Positions 1 to 6,243 of a DNA stretch of 7,918 nt are shown here, one piece after another. Both the position numbers and the translations under genes were made by a program. Below the pieces are notes generated by a model that ran no database searches, was not told where the DNA came from, and worked only from the letters and a program-made list of their open reading frames with translations. The stretch covers positions 1 through 7,918 of the forward strand of contig CAJTUD010000045.1 of NCBI GenBank assembly GCA_910579725.1, read 5' to 3'. Every line of letters starts with the position of its first letter. Positions within the stretch are counted from its first letter, which is position 1. This DNA is from an uncultured Oscillospiraceae bacterium. GTDB lineage: Bacteria; Bacillota; Clostridia; Oscillospirales; Oscillospiraceae.

Positions 1-1613
1 GCGCCGGTCACGGACCGGAACTCCCGGCACAGCGCCTGGGCCTCCCGCATCCGGCGGGCAAACGCCGGGTTCACCCGGTCCCCCTTGCCGTTGAGATAAT
101 CGCAGCTGCTCAGCCGGGACAGCCGGGAGAGATAGTCCATGACCTTCTGCGCCTCCCCGCCGTAGGCGGCCTGGAAGTACTCGGCAATGAGGGCCTCCGT
201 ATCCGCGTTCTCGTCCAGCAGGGTATACCCCATCACGTAATTGGGCAGGGCGTTGGGCAGACAGGCGCGGAGCTCCTGACAGCTGATATAGCCCTCCAGC
301 CCCATTTCCCGCAGCTTTTTCACATCGCTGCCGGCCACCCGGGCGATGTGCACATAGCCCAGATCCCCGTAGTGGGCCCGGCCCAGGGGGTAGTCGTAGA
401 CAAAGCTGTCCCCGCTGAAAATCTCCTGCCACCCCCGGAGAAACGCCAGATTCTCTCCCAGCTCCGTGGGCAGGGTGATCCGGTTGCGCACGTAAGGCGG
501 AACGGTCCTCCGGGGACCGCTCAGATCATAGGAGGCTTCAAAGGTCCGGCTGATGGGGGCGAACATGAGCACAAACCGCTCCGGATTGATCAGCCGCTCC
601 CGGACGGGAGGCCAGAGAAGCTCCTGATACAGCAGGAATACGATCCGCGCCGCCAGCCCAGCCTCCGTCAGACGGCGGTCGATGTCGTTGAGGACGGCGG
701 CGTACTGGTCGGACAGGGTTGTCTTCTGACAGTTTTCACACTCACACACATTATTAAACGCGTCCGCCAGCCATACATGGATATAGTCCGCGCCGGGATT
801 CTGTTTCGCATACTCCACCACCAGCGAGGCAAAGCGCCCGGCGGCCCGGCGGTTGGAAAAGCACAGGTTGGTGTTGGCCGGTACGCCATGCCACAGCGCC
901 CGCGCTCCGTCAACCTGGGCTGCCAGGGGCCTGCGCTCCTCCGCCAGAGGCTCCGGGTCCGCGTCCCAGGACAGGGCCCGGTACCCCAGCGCCTCCCCCG
1001 TCCAGCCGTGGCCCGCCTTGTGCAGCAGCAGCCCCCGGCGCTTGATTTCCCGCTGGAAAACTGCCAGGTCCTCCTCCGCGTCCGCCTCCGAGTAGGGCTC
1101 CGGTTCCCGCAGAGGATTGTTCTCATGGCGGTACCAGCGCTTCAAAAACGCGTAGGGCGACTTGAACTGCAAAAAGAAGGCGTTGTACCCCACCTTGGGC
1201 AGCCAGTCGATAAAGTCCAGCACATTCTCCCGGCTGTCGGCTCCCTCGATGCACACCCCCCGGTGGCGGAAGGACGCCCGCCGGGTATACTCCGCCGCCA
1301 GAAGCTTCCGCTCCACGGCCGGGACCTTCTCGCAGCGCTTCCCCGGTCCCAGAAACCGGCAGCCCATGCCCCGCAGATAGTCGTACACCCCCAGCAGCAC
1401 CGCCCGGGGGCAGCTGCCGGTGATGGACCCGCCGCCCTCCGTCATGGAAACCGCGAAGGACTCCCGTCCGTCCGCAAGATCATCCGCCCGGAGCGCCACC
1501 GTCAGCTCCGTCCCCTCCTCCGGCAGCATCCGGGTCAGATAGGCTTCCAGCTCCCCGGCGGCAAAGGACAGAACCTCGTGGTCCGCAGGACTACAGGCAA
1601 TATGAATCCGCAT
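1..1613 (-). CDS. DUF4838-family glycoside-hydrolase-like protein (3' end outside window)
   Basis: An uninterrupted frame runs from ATG at 1613 to the left edge (537 codons seen, no stop). The start is well supported: AAGGAGA at 1621-1627 lies 7 bases upstream. Residues about 1-105 resemble the small alpha/beta domain that precedes the barrel in GH67/GH20-like enzymes (ELEAYL near residue 21, then LLGVYDYLRGMGCRFLGPG near 73-91). After this comes a barrel-like part starting with FRHRGV (115-120). The strongest family mark is VWLADAFNNVCECENCQ (280-296): a W-x-x-D segment followed by a CxCxxC cluster and SDQYAAVLNDID, typical of DUF4838 proteins. No signal peptide is visible, so a cytoplasmic location is inferred. 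Members are thought to act on, or be related to enzymes acting on, glycosides or uronic acids, but activity is largely uncharacterised. It lies 84 bp downstream of the importer binding-protein gene, behind a terminator. Family call fairly sure; substrate unknown. Confidence 0.82.
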   Translation of the reverse strand, partial: MRIHIACSPADHEVLSFAAGELEAYLTRMLPEEGTELTVALRADDLADGRESFAVSMTEGGGSITGSCPRAVLLGVYDYLRGMGCRFLGPGKRCEKVPAVERKLLAAEYTRRASFRHRGVCIEGADSRENVLDFIDWLPKVGYNAFFLQFKSPYAFLKRWYRHENNPLREPEPYSEADAEEDLAVFQREIKRRGLLLHKAGHGWTGEALGYRALSWDADPEPLAEERRPLAAQVDGARALWHGVPANTNLCFSNRRAAGRFASLVVEYAKQNPGADYIHVWLADAFNNVCECENCQKTTLSDQYAAVLNDIDRRLTEAGLAARIVFLLYQELLWPPVRERLINPERFVLMFAPISRTFEASYDLSGPRRTVPPYVRNRITLPTELGENLAFLRGWQEIFSGDSFVYDYPLGRAHYGDLGYVHIARVAGSDVKKLREMGLEGYISCQELRACLPNALPNYVMGYTLLDENADTEALIAEYFQAAYGGEAQKVMDYLSRLSRLSSCDYLNGKGDRVNPAFARRMREAQALCREFRSVTG

Positions 1614-1620
1614 ATCCTCT

Positions 1621-1627
1621 TCTCCTT
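1621..1627 (-). promoter_or_regulatory. Ribosome binding site of the DUF4838 gene, abutting a terminator
   Basis: On the minus strand AAGGAGA directly follows the terminator U-run (1628-1633) and stands 7 bases before ATG 1613. No promoter fits between terminator and start codon, so translation here depends on transcripts that read through the terminator. Confidence 0.7.
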
Positions 1628-1665
1628 AAAAAACGGGCCCGATGGAACGTCGCTCCACCGGGCCC
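1628..1665 (-). terminator. Strong intrinsic terminator between binding-protein and DUF4838 genes
   Basis: The arms at 1635-1646 and 1654-1665 form a 12-bp stem (GGGCCCGGTGGA on the minus strand) around a 7-base loop, followed by one G and six U. The only non-Watson-Crick pair (1642/1658) is a G-U wobble in minus-strand RNA but an A-C mismatch on the plus strand, which supports leftward function. It ends the importer transcript or lowers read-through into the next gene. Confidence 0.85.
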
Positions 1666-1698
1666 ATCCAGCATCCCCCACCTATGAATGCAGGTTCT
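1662..1698 (-). repeat. Third, diverged copy of the inverted-repeat end found at 4559-4710
   Basis: Read on the minus strand from 1698, the sequence starts AGAACCTGCATTCATAG. It matches the plus strand from 4559 (AGAACCTGTATTCATAG) at 16 of the first 17 bases and 31 of 37 overall by my count. It begins at the last base of the binding-protein stop codon and runs into the terminator stem. The two copies are in opposite orientation and bracket the three importer genes. No second end could be found near it, so it may be a solo end or a decayed element. Confidence 0.65.
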
Positions 1699-2786
1699 TA
1701 CTTCAGGGCTTCCTCCATGACGTCAAACAGGACGAAGTCGCCCACATCCTCCTTGGCCTCTTCGGGCTTGATGTTCTCGCCCTTCACCATGTCGTTCTGC
1801 ATACCCTCGTAGTAGCCCTTGATGGTGCCGTCGGTCACACCGGAGGTCAGATCGCTGAGATTGAACCAGTGAGCGTCGCCCACCTGCATGAGCTGGGATT
1901 CCAGGCTGGCCTTGGTCTGCCCGGCGCAGTATCCGGCCACCGTCTCATAGTTTTCCACCTGGGAGCCCCAGTCCATGCCCTTGAACAGGGCGCGGGTGAA
2001 GCGGACGAGCACGTCGTGGTTCTCCTCGGCGTACTTGGGCAGGCAGATCCAGCTGGAGATGTTGGTGGAGCCGTCGGCAAACTCGATCTCGTAGGAGCCC
2101 TCCACCTGCTGGAGAATCTGGCCGGAGTAGGGGTTCCAGCACACGGCGGCGTCGATGGAGCCGGACACGGCGGCGGCCACGATGTTGTCGATACCCAGGT
2201 CCATGGCGGTGACGTCCTCGCGGGTCAGACCGCCTACGCCAAGGGCGTTGTTGAAGGTGGACTCGGAGGAGGAGCCGGAGTTGAAGGCGATGGTCTTGCC
2301 CTTCAGGTCGGCCACGCTCTGGATGCCGCTGTCGGGCATGCAGACCACCTTGTCCACGGTGTGGACGGAGCTGGGAGCAAAGATGACGGCACTGCCCAGA
2401 ATGCACAGGCGGTGCGCACCCTTGCCGATGTAGGCCAGGTCAATGGAGCCGCCTTCCATCGCGGCGATTTCGGAGGGGCCGTCGGGGAACTCGGTGAGCT
2501 CAATGGTGATGCCCTCCTCGGCAAAGCAGCCCTGCTCGATGGCGGACAGCACACCCCACAGGGAGGCGTAGTTGGGCATGTAGCCGATGCGCAGGGTGAT
2601 GGGCTCGGGACCGGCGGGCTCCGCAGGCTCGGCGGGCGTCTGGTCCTTCGTTTCGGGCTCGGCAGGGGCGTCGGTCTTGGGGGGATCAGCGGGGGGATTG
2701 CTGTCCTTCTTGCCGCTGTCGCCGCCGCAGGCCGCCAGGGCCAGGGTCATGATGAGCGCCAGCAGCAGCGCGGTCAGTTTCTTCAT
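1698..2786 (-). CDS. ABC transporter substrate-binding lipoprotein, SsuA/TauA/NMT1-like
   Basis: This is the extracellular solute receptor of the importer encoded just upstream, 362 residues from the start chosen here. Residues 1-20 form a lipoprotein signal (MKKLTALLLALIMTLALAAC, lipobox LAAC with Cys20 as lipidation site). A Pro/Glu/Lys/Asp-rich linker follows to about residue 65. The periplasmic-binding-protein fold then starts with ITLRIGYMPN. Typical family segments are FAEEGITIELTEF, the IAAMEGGSIDLAYIGKGAH segment, SVADLKGKTIAFNSGSSS and the SGSIDAAVCWNPYSG segment. An in-frame ATG lies at 2801, but it overlaps the Shine-Dalgarno GGAGG at 2795-2799, while ATG 2786 has ideal 8-base spacing and gives a canonical signal peptide. 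Relatives bind sulfonates, taurine, nitrate, hydroxymethylpyrimidine or other small solutes. The ligand here cannot be assigned. A terminator follows the stop. Confidence 0.9.
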   Translation of the reverse strand: MKKLTALLLALIMTLALAACGGDSGKKDSNPPADPPKTDAPAEPETKDQTPAEPAEPAGPEPITLRIGYMPNYASLWGVLSAIEQGCFAEEGITIELTEFPDGPSEIAAMEGGSIDLAYIGKGAHRLCILGSAVIFAPSSVHTVDKVVCMPDSGIQSVADLKGKTIAFNSGSSSESTFNNALGVGGLTREDVTAMDLGIDNIVAAAVSGSIDAAVCWNPYSGQILQQVEGSYEIEFADGSTNISSWICLPKYAEENHDVLVRFTRALFKGMDWGSQVENYETVAGYCAGQTKASLESQLMQVGDAHWFNLSDLTSGVTDGTIKGYYEGMQNDMVKGENIKPEEAKEDVGDFVLFDVMEEALK

Positions 2787-2794
2787 TTTCATTT

Positions 2795-2799
2795 CCTCC
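2795..2799 (-). promoter_or_regulatory. Ribosome binding site that decides the binding-protein start
   Basis: GGAGG lies 8 bases before ATG 2786, but only 2 bases before ATG 2792 and inside the codons following ATG 2801. Spacing favours 2786, giving a protein that begins MKKLTALLLAL. Confidence 0.75.
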
Positions 2800-2821
2800 A
2801 TTCAGATGATTGGTTTATATC

Positions 2822-2938
2822 AAAAGAGCGGGGATGCTCTTCTGAACGGTACTTTGCGCCTTGCCGGCGCGGGGTCCGGGGGGCGCGGAGCCTCCGGGCC
2901 TGCAAACAGAAGGAGCCGCAGGCGGCCCCCAGGGCCGC
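2822..2938 (-). other. Structured spacer between ATPase and binding-protein genes
   Basis: The 167-bp gap (2787-2953) is the only large spacer in the importer operon. In minus-strand RNA it can form a 7-bp GC hairpin (arms 2932-2938 and 2922-2928, loop UGG). The 3' arm can instead pair as GCCG-CCUG-CGGC with 2915-2918, so two forms exclude each other. Nearer the binding-protein gene is a 6-bp hairpin (arms 2836-2841 and 2824-2829, loop AUCCCC) followed by UUGAUAU, a weak terminator-like form. Such spacers often set higher expression of the binding protein through RNA processing or stability. That role is inference, and no convincing promoter was seen. Confidence 0.45.
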
Positions 2939-2953
2939 GGGAAGAGAAAAGAA

Positions 2954-3748
2954 CTACTTGCGTACCTCCAGATACTCCTGATACACCTCGTTCCAAATCT
3001 CCGCCTTCAGCTCCATGAACCGGGGGTCGCTCTTGGTCCCCTGGTCCCTGGGATACGGAATGTCAATGTCCACCACCCGCTTGATACGCCCCGGCCGGGC
3101 GGACATGATAACCACCCGCTGGGCCAGCAGCACCGCTTCATCCACGTCGTGGGTGATGAAAAAACAGGTCTTCTTCTCCTGCTCCCAGGTTTTCAGCAGC
3201 TCTGTCTGAAGCTGGGCCCTGGTCTGGGCGTCCAGCGCGCCGAAGGGTTCGTCCATGAGCAGCACCTCCGGATCGTTGGCGTAGGCCCGGGCGATGGCCA
3301 CCCGCTGCTTCATGCCGCCGGAGAGCTCCTTGGGGTAGGAGTTCTCAAAATCCTCCAAGCCCACCATTTTGATGTACTTTCTGGCAATCTCCTGGCACTG
3401 GGCCTTGGGCATACGCTTCATCTGGGGACCGAACATGACGTTCTGGATCACCGTCTGCCAGGGGAACAGGGCGTACTGCTGGAAGACCACGCCCCGCTTT
3501 ACGTCGGTGCCCACAATGCGCTCGCCGTCCAGGAAGCAGTCGCCGCTGGTGGCCTCGTGGAGACCCGCCAGAATGTTGAGCAGCGTGGACTTGCCGCAGC
3601 CGGAGGGACCCACCACGCAGACAAACTCGTTTTCCATGATGTCCAGGTTGACCCCGTTGAGGGCTATGGTGGTGCCGTGATCTCCGTGGTACTCTTTTTT
3701 CACGTCCTTGATCCGGATCTTTACGCCTCTTCCCGCTTCTCCTGCCAT
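2954..3748 (-). CDS. ABC transporter ATP-binding protein, SsuB/TauB-like
   Basis: This is the cytoplasmic ATPase that powers the importer (264 residues, normal length). All nucleotide-binding motifs are intact: Walker A GPSGCGKST (47-55), Q-loop in FQQYALFPW (89-97), signature LSGGMKQR (142-149), Walker B VLLMDEP with Asp166 and Glu167, D-loop GALD (170-173) and the switch histidine His200 in ITHDVDEA. The C-terminal SARPGRI (216-222) is typical of the nitrate/sulfonate/taurine subfamily. The start at 3748 is supported by AAAGGAGG at 3757-3764, 8 bases upstream. The gene overlaps the 3' end of the permease gene by 28 bp, so the two are likely translationally coupled and co-produced. Function is sure; the transported substrate is not. 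Confidence 0.95.
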   Translation of the reverse strand: MAGEAGRGVKIRIKDVKKEYHGDHGTTIALNGVNLDIMENEFVCVVGPSGCGKSTLLNILAGLHEATSGDCFLDGERIVGTDVKRGVVFQQYALFPWQTVIQNVMFGPQMKRMPKAQCQEIARKYIKMVGLEDFENSYPKELSGGMKQRVAIARAYANDPEVLLMDEPFGALDAQTRAQLQTELLKTWEQEKKTCFFITHDVDEAVLLAQRVVIMSARPGRIKRVVDIDIPYPRDQGTKSDPRFMELKAEIWNEVYQEYLEVRK

Positions 3749-4527
3749 GACGTCAGCCTCCTTTCAATGAAGTCCACAAAGGTGTTGAGCAGCGTGCCGA
3801 TGATGCCGATGAGAATGATGTAGCCCAGCATGGCGTTGGTCTCAAAGGTGGTCTGCAAGGTGCGGATGCGCATGCCCAGGCCGGCCTGGGCGCCGGTGGA
3901 TTCCGCCGCCAGCAGGGTGGTCAGTCCCGCGCTGAGGCCAAGGCGCACAGCGGTGAGGATAAAGGGCACCGTGGCGGGCAGGGTGATGCGGAAGAAGATG
4001 TCCATGTCGTTGGCGCCCAGAACCTTGGCCGCTTTGACCAGCGTGTTGTCAATGTTGCGGATGCCGTGAAAAATGGTGATGCACATGGTCATGAAGGTGC
4101 AGATCCAGATCAGCACCACCGAGGGGGCCCGGCCCACGCCCAGCATGATGACGATCAGGGGCGCGTAGGCCAGAGCGGGGATGTTGCGGATGAAGTTGAT
4201 CCAGGGCTCAATGATCTTGCGCACAGGGGTGTACCACGCCATCAAAAACGCCACCGGCAGCGCGGTGACAAACCCCAGGCCGAAGCCCATGGCCACGGAG
4301 ATCATACTGCTGGTGAAGTCTCCCAGCAGCGCGTCCCGGTCCAGCATGGTCTTCATGCCGTCGATCACGGCGGGGATGAAGGGGAAACTGCGGGCGGTCT
4401 TCTCCCCGATGGACAGGCAGAACCACACTGCCAGCGCCACGGCCAGAGAAACCAGCAGCCACAGCCAGTTGATCAGCCTGTTCCGCTTTTCCGCCTGTGT
4501 CAGAGGCCGCTTTCCTTGTTTGCTCAT
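3721..4527 (-). CDS. ABC transporter permease, SsuC/TauC-like (BPD_transp_1)
   Basis: This is the membrane channel subunit of the importer (268 residues). About six hydrophobic segments are visible, near residues 19-40, 72-97, 119-131, 134-155, 184-206 and 231-252. The cytoplasmic coupling (EAA-type) loop is at about 164-184, VKAAKVLGANDMDIFFRITL, with the conserved Gly171. It contacts the ATPase. WINFIRNIPALAYAPLIVIMLG (109-130) is typical of SsuC/TauC permeases. ATG 4527 is preceded by AGGAAGG (4534-4540) 6 bases upstream. It is the first gene of the importer operon, and the 152-bp repeat element ends 31 bp upstream of its start. The gene probably forms a homodimer because only one permease is encoded. 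Its promoter must lie within or beyond the repeat element, and I could not identify it. Confidence 0.93.
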   Translation of the reverse strand: MSKQGKRPLTQAEKRNRLINWLWLLVSLAVALAVWFCLSIGEKTARSFPFIPAVIDGMKTMLDRDALLGDFTSSMISVAMGFGLGFVTALPVAFLMAWYTPVRKIIEPWINFIRNIPALAYAPLIVIMLGVGRAPSVVLIWICTFMTMCITIFHGIRNIDNTLVKAAKVLGANDMDIFFRITLPATVPFILTAVRLGLSAGLTTLLAAESTGAQAGLGMRIRTLQTTFETNAMLGYIILIGIIGTLLNTFVDFIERRLTSWQEKREEA

Positions 4528-4558
4528 ACGACACCTTCCTTTATTCTTTTTTATTTTC

Positions 4559-4710
4559 AGAACCTGTATTCATAGCCGGGGAATGCCGGATGGACGAGGA
4601 CTTTTCTCGTCAGACAAGGAGCCATACCGGCGTATGGCAAGGGAAATCAACGCGGCATGGCGGAAAAAAGGCCGGCCAGGCGGCGTGCAGCGGCTGTGAA
4701 TACAGGTTCT
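4559..4710. repeat. 152-bp element with terminal inverted repeats (MITE-like or structured leader)
   Basis: The plus strand begins AGAACCTGTATTCATAGCCG (4559-4578), and the end at 4691-4710 is its inverted complement with one difference (G-U wobble on the plus strand, C-A on the minus strand). Weaker symmetry continues inward to about 37 bp (29/37). Inside are a 6-bp hairpin (4593-4598 with 4606-4611) and a perfect 7-bp hairpin GCCATAC/GTATGGC (4621-4627 with 4632-4638). No transposase and no clear target-site duplication are visible. It sits between the larA-like terminator and the permease start. Known riboswitch signatures were not recognised. A non-autonomous mobile element seems more likely than a riboswitch, because a third copy of the end occurs at 1662-1698. 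Confidence 0.65.
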
Positions 4711-4724
4711 CTGTCTCGCTTCTG

Positions 4725-4751
4725 AAAAAATGCGGGCATCAAAAGTCCCGC
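4725..4751 (-). terminator. Intrinsic terminator after the larA-like gene
   Basis: On the minus strand GCGGG (4751-4747) pairs with CCCGC (4736-4732) across a 10-base loop, followed by A and six U (4725-4730). It starts 11 bases past the stop codon. The stem is short but all G-C. It separates the enzyme operon from the importer operon. Confidence 0.65.
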
Positions 4752-4761
4752 CCGGAGATTC

Positions 4762-6240
4762 TCAGCAGCCGCAATGGCCGTTGGTGCCGTCGTAGGGCGC
4801 ATCCTTCATGCACAGGTGGACCGCGCTCACCTTGAAGGTTTTGGGCAGGGCCAGAATGCTGGGCGCAGGCCCCACGTACTTCTTCATGGCGTCGGCCAGC
4901 GCCTCCTCGAAGGTGGCTCGGGTCTTCAGCCCCATGCCCCGGGCGATACCCGGCTCCTGTGCGCCCACGATGTAGATGGCGGAGGTGTTCATCTCCGCGA
5001 TGTGGCCGCAGCTCATCATGGAGAAACCGTGGAAGGGGTGGAAGGCGTTGGCGAAGCGGTATTTCCGGATGTACTCCTCGTTGGTGGCGAAGTACTCCCC
5101 GTACCGGTTCATATCCGGCAGGATGTTCATGTAGTCGTGCTGGAACAGCTCGTAGAGCTCCCGCAGATAGGGCCAGCGCTCGTCGTGGAAGTACCCGTTG
5201 CAGATGGAGGAGCAGATGATGACGCAGTTGTCCTTCATCACCCGCTTGTGGCGGATGACCTGGGCGGAGAGGGCCTGCATCAGCTGGATGGGGTTGGTGC
5301 CCATGCCGTCGCCGTAGTGGAAGTTCTGGGGCATGCCGAAAACCATCACGTCGTACTTCTTCTCCGCGAAGGGCACATAGGTCCGCTTGTCGGCAACCTC
5401 CCAGCTTTTCGGCATCATCTCGGCAGCATAGCCGGAGAAGACGGCGATCTGCCGGGAAGCGGTGTCCAGCACCGCGTCGCAGCAGAAGAAGGGATGGCCC
5501 ATCTTCTCCTCCATCCACATGCCGATCTCGTCAAACTTGGTCCGCATGAGGTTCTTTCCGGACACCGGGGTGAAGTCCTGCCGGTGCATCACCTGGGGCA
5601 CGTGGTGGCTGGCGATGCTTCTCCAGTGGGTGATGCCGGTGGCGCAGTGCTTGTAGCCCCCGGAGTAGCCCCCGTAGGGGTTGCCCTGGGTGTGGCCGAT
5701 GAGGATGGGGATATCGCAGTCGAAGACGTACTTGTTCATCAGCACCGGGTCCCCCCGGCGGGTGGTCCCCAGATCCACCATATGCGCGTGGTCCTCGCTG
5801 TCGTGGCTGGTGAGCTGGCCGGAGTAATAGAACTCGTTGAACAGCTCCTCCCCCAATATCTGCTTCATCTCCGGCACTGTGGCCCGGGGGTGCAGGCCGT
5901 TGGAGATGAGCAGCAGAACGTCCTTCTTCTCCACCCCGGCCTCGTACAGCTCATCCAGGCAGGCCCGGATGGACACCTTCCGGTGGCTGGTGGCCTGACA
6001 GCCGCCCTTGACGATGTCGGGAATGACGAACACCACGGTCTTTCCGGGGCCCGCCAGCTCCCGGAGGGGCTTCATCCCGATGGGGTTGCGGATGCTCTCC
6101 AGGGTGGCGGCATACAGGCTGTCCCAGTCCTGGGGCAGGCAGGGGGGATCCGCGACGGTCTCTCCGGGGATAAACACGTCGGTACTGTCCGGCAGTTCGG
6201 CCGTCATCAGGCCGTGGCCGTATTCAAAATCCAATTTCAT
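4762..6240 (-). CDS. LarA-superfamily (nickel-pincer racemase/epimerase-like) protein
   Basis: The 492-residue protein belongs to the lactate racemase LarA family (DUF2088 type), longer than the about 425 residues of characterised LarA. By motif alignment to Lactobacillus plantarum LarA, Asp75 (D72), His117 in NGLHPRAT (H108), Lys197 in GYSGGYK (K184, which carries the nickel-pincer cofactor) and His213 (H200, nickel ligand) are kept, with the 16-residue Lys-His spacing exact. The position of catalytic His174 is Asn187 here, in QGNPYGGYSGG. Arg75 becomes Lys78, and the Gln295/Lys298 pair appears as Gln319/Gln322. Family members racemise or epimerise 2-hydroxyacids in the cytoplasm. The changed residues argue against plain lactate racemase. 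The protein ends in HCGC. It starts 3 bp after the TIM-like gene, with AGGAGA at 6248-6253 inside that gene's end. Cofactor genes larB/C/E are not in this window. Confidence 0.85.
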   Translation of the reverse strand: MKLDFEYGHGLMTAELPDSTDVFIPGETVADPPCLPQDWDSLYAATLESIRNPIGMKPLRELAGPGKTVVFVIPDIVKGGCQATSHRKVSIRACLDELYEAGVEKKDVLLLISNGLHPRATVPEMKQILGEELFNEFYYSGQLTSHDSEDHAHMVDLGTTRRGDPVLMNKYVFDCDIPILIGHTQGNPYGGYSGGYKHCATGITHWRSIASHHVPQVMHRQDFTPVSGKNLMRTKFDEIGMWMEEKMGHPFFCCDAVLDTASRQIAVFSGYAAEMMPKSWEVADKRTYVPFAEKKYDVMVFGMPQNFHYGDGMGTNPIQLMQALSAQVIRHKRVMKDNCVIICSSICNGYFHDERWPYLRELYELFQHDYMNILPDMNRYGEYFATNEEYIRKYRFANAFHPFHGFSMMSCGHIAEMNTSAIYIVGAQEPGIARGMGLKTRATFEEALADAMKKYVGPAPSILALPKTFKVSAVHLCMKDAPYDGTNGHCGC

Positions 6241-6243
6241 CTC

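Noticed and set aside
1570..1576. AGAACCT on the plus strand as a possible second end of the repeat at 1662-1698
   Set aside because: Only 7 bases match before the sequences diverge, and the site is inside the DUF4838 coding sequence in a plausible protein segment.
348..2981. Very long plus-strand open frame of 877 codons
   Set aside because: It lies antisense across the DUF4838 and binding-protein genes plus the terminator between them. Its product is low-complexity Gly/His/Val/Leu-rich with no family resemblance, as expected for a shadow in GC-rich DNA.
1698..4527. Naming the importer ssuABC, tauABC or thiXYZ
   Set aside because: Subfamily motifs fit, but no sulfonate monooxygenase, taurine or thiamine gene or riboswitch is nearby, so the ligand is left open.
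4584..4699. Small plus-strand open frame inside the 152-bp element
   Set aside because: It is about 38 codons, has no convincing ribosome binding site and ends in the inverted repeat arm. Hairpin-forming sequence explains it better than coding.
4528..4724. Riboswitch (guanidine, TPP, SAM, cobalamin) upstream of the importer
   Set aside because: I looked for the conserved cores of these classes and found none. The long terminal inverted repeats fit a repeat element better. Only a covariance-model search could settle it.
4528..4724. Sigma-70 promoter for the importer operon
   Set aside because: Candidates such as TTGCCA or TTGATT lack a good -10 at proper spacing, so no promoter is annotated.
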